A stretch of 8,415 bases of DNA from JAZSMS01 sp045536015 (GTDB taxonomy: Bacteria > Bacillota > Clostridia > Christensenellales > QALW01): contig JAZSMS010000128.1 of assembly GCA_045536015.1 (NCBI GenBank), positions 1-8,415 on the forward strand, in the 5' to 3' direction. A program made the translations under genes and the position numbers. Shown here piece after piece: positions 1 through 6,481 of this stretch. Numbering within the stretch: the stretch's first letter is position 1; the number at the start of each line of letters is the position of its first letter. Under the pieces are notes generated by a model. It worked only from the letters and a program-made list of their open reading frames with translations, made no database searches and was not told where the DNA came from.

Positions 1-3000
1 TACCAACGTTTGCCTCGTCAAGAGCTGCCTCAATTTCGTCTAAAATACAGAACGGAGTCGGCTTAAGCTTAAGCATTGCAAACAAAATGGCAATAGCTGT
101 TAAAGCACGCTCACCGCCTGATAAAAGCGAAAGCAACTGTAAGCTCTTTCCCGGAGGCTGAGCAACAATTTCAATGTCGGCATCAAGTGAATTTTCTCCG
201 TTTTCAAGCTTTAATTCTGCCTTTCCGCCGCCAAAAAGCTCGCGGAACGTTTCGTTAAAGTATTTATTTATAATTTCAAATTGCGCTCGGAATTGCTTGT
301 CCATCTTTTTGGTAAGCTCTTCAATTATCTTGTTAAGGTCTTCTTCTGCCTTTTCAAGATCGTCGCGTTGATGCGAAAGCGAATCAAATTTTTCTTTAGT
401 TTCAACGTATTCATCAATAGCGTTAACGTTTACATTACCGAGTGCAGAAATTTCGCGTTTTAAGCGGTTGATTTCGGTCTGAGCACCCGTTTGCTTAAAC
501 TCGGGATCACGCATTTCAAGCGCAGTTGCCTGCGTAAGCTCGTATTCTTCCCAAATTCTGTTTTCAAGATATTTAAGATCGTTATCAACCTTTGCAAGTA
601 ATAATTCAATCTTATGTCTTTTCTCGCCTGCCTGATAAATTTCTTGTTCAAAGCCGCGTCTGCGCTCTTCGTTTTCCTTTGAAAGTGCAATAATGCTCTC
701 TCTAAGCGCTTCCTCTGCCTTTTCTTTTTCAGAAAACTCATTTAAAAGCTCTAAAATGCCATCGGCATCACTTGCAGTGTCCGCCTGCTCTTTTTTAACT
801 TCTTCAAGTGAAAGTTCAAGTCTTTTACCTTCAGCCACAAGCTTAACCTTTGCTTCTTCAAGATTTTGGATAAGCTCTTTTAAGCGTTCGGCATTATTCT
901 GCATTGCCTCAAGCTCTTTCTCAAGCGCCGCACATTCGATTTTATCATCTGTAAGCTTTTGTGCAAGCTTTTCTTTTTCAAGCTGTTTTTTATTATATTC
1001 AGATTGTCTTGCACTTATGCTCGCCTGAGTATCGTTATTAGATTGGTCAAAGCCATCCTGCATCTGTGAAATTTCAGCAAGTTGGGCTTCAATTTCTTTT
1101 AAAGTATCGGCAAGCTGCTCTTTTTCAAGTTTTAATTCTTCTTCGTTTTGTTTAGAAGCCTCTAAATCGTTATTAAGCGATGTAAGCTTTTCTATATCGT
1201 GCGCAAAAACAACTTCAAGCTCGTGAATTTTAGTTTGACAATCGTTTACAACACTTTCATAATTTCTACACTTTTGGTCAAAATTCTCAATATCGTCTTT
1301 GATTTGAGCCGCAAGAGCCTGCTTTTCTTTTAAAAGACGTGCAGTTTCTTCAATTTCGCGGTCACGGCTTAAAATACTGCTTGAACGTGCGTGCTTACTA
1401 CCGCCCGAGATAGAACCACCGGTGTTCATAACGTCGCCCGAAAGCGTAACAATTTTAAGTGATTGACCGGTTAAACGTGCAATTTTAATACCTGTATCAA
1501 GGTTGTCGCAAATAAGTGTTTTGCCTAAAAGATTTTTAATAACGTTATCGTATTTTTTATCATACGAAATTAAACTATCAGCAAAGCCAAAGCAGCCGTC
1601 TTCCTTTGCCGCAGCAAGCTCGCGCTTATCAGGAATACGCGGAACAACGCTTGCACAAGGTAAAAACGTTGCTCTGCCCGAATTAGTTGAACGCAAAATT
1701 TCGATAAGAGCCTTTGCATCGTGCTCGGTAGGAGTAACAATATTTTGCATTGCATTGCCGAGTGCTGCCTCGATAGCATCTTCAAACTTTTTATCAACAC
1801 TTATTATCTCGGCAACAACGCCGTAGATATGTTTTGCAACGGCGGAATCTTTTTTGGACAACGCTAAAAGTTTTTTTACCGCAAAGTTAAAGCCCTCGTA
1901 ATCGCGCTTTAAGTCCTCTAAAACCTTTAAGCGCGATGCAGCAGAGTCAACCTGCGTCTGTGCCGCAGAAAGTCTTTCGGCCGCAGTGTCTTTTTCCAAA
2001 TAAAGTTTTTGCCAAGCAAGCTTATTTTCTTCCATTTTTGCAGTTAATTTTTCTTTTTCACTATCAAAAACGGCAGTTTTTTTCTTTTGATCAGAAAGTG
2101 CGTCCTCTATCGCACCACGCTGAAGTAAAAGTTGCTCAAGTAAAATATTAAGCTTTTCAGTACGCTGTGCAATATTTGCTTTCATAGCGTCAAAACGGCT
2201 TATATTAGATTTAACGTCAGAAAGCTTGTTAATATTGGCAATCATCTCTGCCTTTAATTTTTCAAGCTCTGTATTTTCCGCTTGTAAAACTGTCTCTTTT
2301 TCGGCAACATCTGCTTCAAGGGCTAAAATAGCCTCTTTCTTTTCTTTAACGAGAATTTGCTTTTCTACTTTTGAGTTTTCATCGCCATTAATTGCATTAA
2401 GCATTGATTGCTTTCTCGATTCGTTAGAAACAAGCTCGTTTTTAACACGTTCAATTTGTTGAAGAATATTATTAATTCTTTCGGCAAAAACCTGTTGTTG
2501 ACCCGATGCATTTTCGTTTTTAGCCGTAAGCTCTAAAAGCTTTGAACGAATTTGCGATAATGTTGCCTCTTTTTCGGCAACCTGCTCGTCAAGTTTTTGA
2601 ATTTCGGCAGTAAATTTTTCTATCTGCTGCGTTTTTTCTTCGCGTTCCTGGTCAATTCCCTCAAGCTGTTGATTGTAATTAGCACGTCTTTGCTCTGCAA
2701 GCTCGTTTTGAACAATGTAAAAATTAACTTCTATATTTTTTAATTGTTCACGAAGTGAAAGATAAGCTTTTGCAGTTTCAGCTTGTTCACCCAATGGTTC
2801 AATACGCTCTTGAAGCGTTTCAATAATATCATTTATGCGCAAAAGGTTATCTTTAGTGTGACTAAGCTTGCGTTCCGCTTCATTTTTGCGCGTTTTATAT
2901 TTGACAATGCCGGCAGCCTCTTCAAAAACGTTTCTGCGTTCTTCTTGTTTGCCGGAGAGAAGATTTTCAATTCTTCCCTGCCCAATAAGCGAATAACCCT

Positions 3001-3406
3001 CTTTACCGATACCAGTATCCTGAAAGAGCGTAACTATATCTTTTAATCTGCAACCGGTACGGTTTATGTAATATTCACTTTCGCCACTACGATAAAGACG
3101 GCGTGTAATAACAACCTCGGTATAATCAATATCAAGGCCTCTGTCGGTATTGTCAAATACAAGCGAAACTTCGCAATACGATAAGGGTTTACGCGTTTCG
3201 GTACCCTTAAAGATAACGTCTGCCATATTTAGACCGCGTAGCTACTTTCGGCTCTGCTCTCCCTTTACCCTTCTTACCGCATCTCTTATATTACTTTTTC
3301 CGCTTCCGTTAGGACCTACGATGGCAGTAATACCGTCAGAAAAGCTTACGTCAAGCCTTTCGCAAAACGATTTAAAGCCAAATAGCTCCAATCTTTTTAA
3401 AACCAT
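1..3406 (-). CDS. smc: Chromosome segregation/condensation ATPase SMC, C-terminus cut by window edge, interrupted by one in-frame TAG
   Basis: SMC forms a ring-shaped dimer that, with ScpA and ScpB, binds DNA and organises newly replicated chromosomes in an ATP-dependent way. The start is the ATG at 3406-3404, preceded by GGAGG (3415-3411), and the first residues MVLKRLELFGFKSF match the family. Visible in order: Walker A GPNGSGKS (31-38); arginine of LRG (R57); Q-loop SLIGQGRIE (Q143); a first long Lys/Glu/Leu-rich coiled coil (about 170-510); the hinge (about 515-670, with a GG-rich MNTGGSISGGS stretch near its end); a returning coiled coil (about 680-1020); the ABC signature LSGGERAL (1095-1102); and Walker B FCILDEIEAALDEANV from 1119. 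The window ends at residue 1135; B. subtilis SMC is about 1186 residues, so roughly 50 are missing. I read every codon in this frame: the only stop is TAG at codon 55, with damaged conserved residues just before it. There is no frameshift. It starts 89 bp after rnc; ftsY usually follows in this gene order. If the TAG is real and not read through, the gene is a pseudogene. Confidence 0.93.
3242..3271 (-). other. smc: Anomalous patch in smc: in-frame TAG plus two lost invariant residues
   Basis: Codons 46 to 55 of smc read R-V-K-G-E-Q-S-R-K-stop. The B. subtilis protein at the same positions, with no gap, reads W-V-L-G-E-Q-S-A-R-S, and the WVLGEQS segment is almost invariant in bacterial SMC proteins. 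So Trp46 is AGG (3271-3269), Leu48 is AAG (3265-3263) and a variable position is TAG (3244-3242). GEQS between them and LRG directly after are normal. Changing A to T on the coding strand at these three codons (TGG, TTG, TTG) would restore W, L and a leucine, a regularity that may be chance. The patch lies between Walker A and the arginine finger, so termination here would leave a 54-residue peptide with no ATPase. Confidence 0.9.
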
Positions 3407-3410
3407 ATTT

Positions 3411-3415
3411 CCTCC
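3411..3415 (-). promoter_or_regulatory. Shine-Dalgarno of smc
   Basis: GGAGG lies 4 bases before the ATG at 3406-3404. It fixes the start at the family-typical N-terminus (MVLKRLELFGFKSF) and shows that the in-frame TAG 54 codons later is not upstream of a different true start. No comparable ribosome-binding site precedes the first ATG after the TAG (codon 61, near 3226). Confidence 0.75.
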
Positions 3416-3495
3416 GTCAGTTTAATTTAATCAAAGCATTGCAACTTAAACCCGCCTTAAACGGCTGAATTTATGCATATTTTGGTTTGTCGTCT

Positions 3496-4158
3496 TTATA
3501 AGGTGTTAACCAAAGCATTTTTTGCCGCATCCTGCTCGGCACGTTTTTTACTTGTGCCCTCGCCTGTGCCAAGCAATTTACCGTTGCAAAACACGCTTGA
3601 TGCAAACAAGAAATTACTGCCTTGATGTGAAACTGATTCTGTAATATATTCCACTTTAACCTCGCCGTCTTTAAACAAAAATTCCTGAAGCTCGGTCTTA
3701 TAATCGTAAGGACGAAGCGTAGGATCGTCAATTACCTGCTTTAAAACAGCAAGAATAACCCTTTTAGCCTCGTCAAAGCCACCGTCTAAATAAACTGCGG
3801 CAAATAATGCTTCGAGTGCATCGGAAAGCACACTCGGCTTGTTTTTGCCACCGCTTGCACTTTCGCCTGAACCTAGCAGAATATAATCAAAAAGATTTAT
3901 ACTCTTTGCCGCTTCAAATAACGGTGCTTCAGAGACGATAGAGGCACGAAGACGCGTCATTTTACCTTCATCTAAATCAGAAAAGTTTTCAAAAATATAA
4001 TTGCTTATAACGGCTTCAAGAACAGCGTCACCTAAAAACTCAAGGCGTTGATTATTTATCCCCCTCTTTTCTGCCGAATAAGAGGGGTGTGTCAACGCAG
4101 TAGTTAAAAGCGTTCTGTTCTTGAAGGAATAATTTATTTTTTCTTCTAAAATCCGCAT
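3496..4158 (-). CDS. rnc: Ribonuclease III
   Basis: RNase III is a cytoplasmic, Mg2+-dependent endonuclease that cuts double-stranded RNA, matures 30S precursor rRNA and processes or decays some mRNAs. The 220-residue protein has the family's usual length and two-domain layout. The nuclease domain (about 1-148) carries HPSY (24-27), the signature NQRLEFLGDAVL with metal ligands E40 and D44, the acidic D63-E64, and the second ligand pair D113 and E116 in SDALEALFAAVY. The double-stranded RNA-binding domain (about 152-217) begins DYKTELQEF and ends with the basic helix SKKRAEQDAAKNAL (203-216). All four catalytic carboxylates are present. Residue 37, Glu in the E. coli and Aquifex enzymes, is Gln here. 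The ATG at 4158-4156 overlaps the acpP stop (TAATG) and has only a weak upstream purine stretch inside acpP, so translation probably depends on ribosomes finishing acpP. Stop is TAA; smc follows after 89 bp. Confidence 0.97.
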   Translation of the reverse strand: MRILEEKINYSFKNRTLLTTALTHPSYSAEKRGINNQRLEFLGDAVLEAVISNYIFENFSDLDEGKMTRLRASIVSEAPLFEAAKSINLFDYILLGSGESASGGKNKPSVLSDALEALFAAVYLDGGFDEAKRVILAVLKQVIDDPTLRPYDYKTELQEFLFKDGEVKVEYITESVSHQGSNFLFASSVFCNGKLLGTGEGTSKKRAEQDAAKNALVNTL

Positions 4159-4382
4159 TATTTTTTTGCTTCTATGTAAGCAACAATGTCTTTAACGGTC
4201 TTTAAATTATCAAGATCGTCTTCTTCAATTTCGATGCCATATTCGCCCTCAAGCTCAATTAAAAGAGTTGCAACATCCATCGAATCAGCCTTAAGATCCT
4301 CAATAAGACGGCTATCTTCTGTAATTTTTTCGGCATCAATGTTAAGTACGTCGGCAATTCTGCCCTTTAATTCTTCAAACAT
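4158..4382 (-). CDS. acpP: Acyl carrier protein
   Basis: ACP carries growing fatty-acyl chains as thioesters on a 4'-phosphopantetheine arm and delivers them to fatty-acid synthase enzymes and to PlsX. The 74-residue, strongly acidic product has the typical size and four-helix pattern: MFEELKGRIADVLNI (helix 1), the loop with EDSRLIEDLKADSMD, then helix 2 starting at the attachment site, and the C-terminal DLDNLKTVKDIVAYIE. The prosthetic-group serine is S34 in the motif ADSMD; most ACPs have DSLD, and Met in the third place is a conservative variant. The ATG at 4382-4380 follows GGAG with 8 bases of spacing. It lies 27 bp after plsX and its TAA shares one base with the rnc start. The fabD and fabG genes that separate plsX from acpP in Bacillus are absent here. 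Confidence 0.97.
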   Translation of the reverse strand: MFEELKGRIADVLNIDAEKITEDSRLIEDLKADSMDVATLLIELEGEYGIEIEEDDLDNLKTVKDIVAYIEAKK

Positions 4383-4409
4383 TTTTTAATCTCCTTATAA
4401 ATAAAAACA

Positions 4410-5411
4410 TTATTCTTCGTCCGAAGCGGGAATATTTTGTTTAATAATTCCAACAACGTCCGTTTGAACCATTTTAATTGCTTGATCTATCGTTGCTATC
4501 ATGGCGTTAGCCTTGTTAGAACCGTGCCCTTTAATAACAACACCGTCAACGCCTAAAAGCGGAGCACCGCCGTATGCGTTATAATCAAGCGTCTTTTTTA
4601 ATTTTTTAAGTGCAGGCATTAATAGAGCCGCACCAATTTTATTTCTAAACGAAGAAGAAAAGCTTTGCTTTAAATTATCAAAAATAAAGCTTGCAAAGCC
4701 TTCAAGTGACTTTAACATAACGTTTCCAACAAAGCCGTCTGCAACCATAACGTCAACGCGGTCAACAATATCTCTGCCCTCAGCATTGCCTATAAAATTG
4801 ATGTTTTCTATCTTTTTTATAAGCTCAAAAGCCTCTTTGGTCTGCATATTTCCCTTTGTGTCTTCAGTTCCAACCGAAGCAAGACCTACGCGGGGCGAAT
4901 CAATGCCGATAACCTTTTCCATATAGATACTACCCATAACTGCAAACTGTGCAAGATTTTGGGGCTTGCAATCCATATTAGCACCACTATCAATAAGTAA
5001 AACACCTTTGTTTTTGTTAGGAAGCACAGGTGCAAGCGCAGGACGCGATATTCCCTTTATTCTTCCAAGTCTTAACTGACCACAAGCAAGGCACGCACCG
5101 GTTGAGCCACAAGAAATAAAAGCATCGCCTTTTTTATCTTTTAGTAAAAGCTGACCTACAACCATTGAAGAATCTTTCTTTTTTCTGATTGCTTCAACGG
5201 GATGTTCGTCCATACCGATAACCTCGGTAGTATTAACAATTTCTACCCTGTCTTTAGGATAATCGTATTTTGTAAGCTCAGGAATAATCTGATCTTCAAA
5301 TCCGGTAAAAATTACCGAAAAGTCATCTCTTTGATTTAACGCTAAAACAGTACCTTTAACGATTTCTTGCGGTGCATTATCGCCACCCATTCCATCAATA
5401 ATAAGCTTCAT
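4410..5411 (-). CDS. plsX: Phosphate acyltransferase PlsX (acyl-ACP:phosphate acyltransferase)
   Basis: PlsX converts acyl-ACP and phosphate to acyl-phosphate, the acyl donor used by PlsY to make lysophosphatidic acid; it is a peripheral protein acting at the cytoplasmic membrane. The 333-residue product has the full family length. Recognisable segments are the N-terminal MKLIIDGMGGDNAP (1-14), HPVEAIRKKKDSSM in the first third, SCGSTGACLA, GNAEGRDI, DGFVGNVMLKSLEG, and the C-terminal YGGAPLLGVDGV (280-291) with GHGSNKANA (295-303). The ATG at 5411-5409 is preceded by GAGG placed directly after the pfkA stop codon, leaving only 9 bp between the genes, so the two are almost certainly co-transcribed and possibly translationally linked. 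Its substrate carrier, ACP, is encoded 27 bp downstream. No FapR-like operator is evident because the upstream DNA is pfkA coding sequence. Stop is TAA. Confidence 0.97.
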   Translation of the reverse strand: MKLIIDGMGGDNAPQEIVKGTVLALNQRDDFSVIFTGFEDQIIPELTKYDYPKDRVEIVNTTEVIGMDEHPVEAIRKKKDSSMVVGQLLLKDKKGDAFISCGSTGACLACGQLRLGRIKGISRPALAPVLPNKNKGVLLIDSGANMDCKPQNLAQFAVMGSIYMEKVIGIDSPRVGLASVGTEDTKGNMQTKEAFELIKKIENINFIGNAEGRDIVDRVDVMVADGFVGNVMLKSLEGFASFIFDNLKQSFSSSFRNKIGAALLMPALKKLKKTLDYNAYGGAPLLGVDGVVIKGHGSNKANAMIATIDQAIKMVQTDVVGIIKQNIPASDEE

Positions 5412-5420
5412 AAAAACCTC

Positions 5421-6386
5421 TTATTTTGACAAGATATCTGCAATTTCAAATAATTCGTTGTTAAAGTTGCCTTTCATTGAGCAAGCTTCAATGATATCCA
5501 TATCAAAAATTCTGTTATTTTTAATACCTACGCATCTGCCACCAATACCTTTAGAAACAAGCTGAATAGCCTTTGCGCCAAAGCGGCTTGCAAGCAAAAC
5601 GTCACTGGCAGAAGGTGATCCGCCACGCTGAATATAGCCTAAAACGGTTGTACGGGTATCCATATTTGTACGCTTTTTAATTTCTTCTGCTAAAACTTCG
5701 CCCTTGATAGCACCTTCGGCAACAACTACGATACTTGAGGTTTTGCCGATTTTTTTACTAAATGTAAGCTTTTCGCAAAGAGAATCAACACTCCACTCGC
5801 GCTCGGGTACAACGATATATTCTGCGCCACCACAAAGACCTGCGTAAAGAGCGATATCGCCACAACGGTTACCCATAACCTCAATAATACTTACTCTGTC
5901 GTGACTTGCCATAGTATCGCGAATTTTTGTAATAGCATCTAAAACAGTATTAACTGCCGTATCGAAGCCAAGCGTAAAATCGGTGTATGCAAGGTCGTTA
6001 TCGATTGTTCCGGGAATACCGATAGCAGGAACACCTGCCAAAGTAAGAGCACGGCAACCCATAAATGAACCATCGCCACCTATAACAACAACACCTGCGA
6101 TATTGTTCTTTTTAATGTTTTCAAGAGCTTTATTTAAGCCCTCTTCAGTTTTAAACTCAAGACAACGCGCAGTACGAAGCATTGTGCCGCCTTTATTAAT
6201 AATATTGCCGACCGAGCGGTTATCAAGCGGTATCATTTCGTTTTTTATTAAGCCGTTATAGCCCTTAATAACACCAACCATCTCAAAGCCGTGATGAATA
6301 CCGTTACGTACTACCGAACGGATGCAGGCATTCATGCCCGGTGCATCACCACCACTTGTTAATACAGCAATTCTCTTGTTTTCCAT
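5421..6386 (-). CDS. pfkA: ATP-dependent 6-phosphofructokinase
   Basis: PfkA phosphorylates fructose 6-phosphate to fructose 1,6-bisphosphate with ATP, the committing step of glycolysis; the bacterial enzyme is a cytoplasmic allosteric tetramer. Starting at the ATG at 6386-6384 the protein has 321 residues, matching E. coli PfkA (320). Motifs: TSGGDAPGMN (10-19), GGTMLRTAR (66-74), GGDGS (103-107), where Gly rather than Asp at the fourth place marks ATP over pyrophosphate as donor, PGTIDND with catalytic D129, and IQRGGSP with the substrate arginine R254. Effector-site residues R23, R27, R156, E189 and K215 align with E. coli R21, R25, R154, E187 and K213, so PEP/ADP control is likely kept. 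At the E. coli R171 position the protein has N173 (MGNRCG). An upstream in-frame TTG at 6440 would add 18 residues without homology and sits at the predicted transcription start, so I rejected it; AAGGAG (6402-6397) supports the chosen ATG. plsX begins 9 bp downstream. Confidence 0.97.
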   Translation of the reverse strand: MENKRIAVLTSGGDAPGMNACIRSVVRNGIHHGFEMVGVIKGYNGLIKNEMIPLDNRSVGNIINKGGTMLRTARCLEFKTEEGLNKALENIKKNNIAGVVVIGGDGSFMGCRALTLAGVPAIGIPGTIDNDLAYTDFTLGFDTAVNTVLDAITKIRDTMASHDRVSIIEVMGNRCGDIALYAGLCGGAEYIVVPEREWSVDSLCEKLTFSKKIGKTSSIVVVAEGAIKGEVLAEEIKKRTNMDTRTTVLGYIQRGGSPSASDVLLASRFGAKAIQLVSKGIGGRCVGIKNNRIFDMDIIEACSMKGNFNNELFEIADILSK

Positions 6387-6396
6387 ATATAAATTT

Positions 6397-6402
6397 CTCC
6401 TT
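6397..6402 (-). promoter_or_regulatory. Shine-Dalgarno deciding the pfkA start
   Basis: AAGGAG lies 10 bases before the ATG at 6386-6384. It supports the start giving MENKRIAVLTSGGDAPGMN, the usual PfkA N-terminus, over the in-frame TTG at 6440-6438. Confidence 0.75.
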
Positions 6403-6443
6403 AAAGAATAGTGATTGAGGTTTTTGATAAATAAATACAAGGT

Positions 6444-6472
6444 ATTATATCATTAAAATCAAAATTTGACCA
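6444..6472 (-). promoter_or_regulatory. Predicted sigma-A promoter for pfkA-plsX-acpP-rnc-smc
   Basis: Downstream of the dnaE stop there is a perfect -10 hexamer TATAAT (6449-6444), 17 bp from a 4-of-6 match to the -35 consensus, TGGTCA (6472-6467). Transcription would start near 6437 and give a leader of about 50 bases before the pfkA ATG. A short dyad (6434-6446) overlaps the -10 and start point. This is the best promoter-like sequence I found in the window; it would allow pfkA and later genes to be expressed independently of dnaE read-through. In A+T-rich DNA a match of this quality can occur by chance. Confidence 0.5.
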
Positions 6473-6481
6473 GCAATTTGC

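Noticed and set aside
61..74. Perfect 14-bp palindrome GCTTAAGCTTAAGC
   Set aside because: It falls in smc where the residues Leu-Lys-Leu-Lys are encoded by alternating CTT and AAG codons, which make a palindrome automatically. There is no sign of a site function.
1503..1826. Plus-strand open frames inside smc, such as this one and those near 174, 693, 1936, 2783 and 3150
   Set aside because: They are antisense to clearly conserved smc sequence, have low-complexity Ser/Phe-rich translations and no good ribosome-binding sites.
3150..3226. Re-initiation at the ATG of smc codon 61 as a functional shorter gene
   Set aside because: There is no Shine-Dalgarno sequence before it, and the product would lack Walker A and the arginine finger, so it could not act as an SMC ATPase.
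3407..3495. Possible promoter or terminator between rnc and smc
   Set aside because: A TTGCAA hexamer has no acceptable -10 at proper spacing, and only 3-4 bp stems without a following T-run can be drawn. I see nothing there beyond the smc ribosome-binding site.
3471..3731. Minus-strand open frame overlapping the 3' end of rnc
   Set aside because: It is an alternative frame of the RNase III dsRNA-binding domain, which is strongly conserved in the other frame.
6387..6440. Upstream in-frame TTG start adding 18 residues to PfkA
   Set aside because: The extra residues have no counterpart in the family, there is no ribosome-binding site before the TTG, and it would lie at the predicted transcription start. 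The ATG at 6386 has AAGGAG and gives the usual length.
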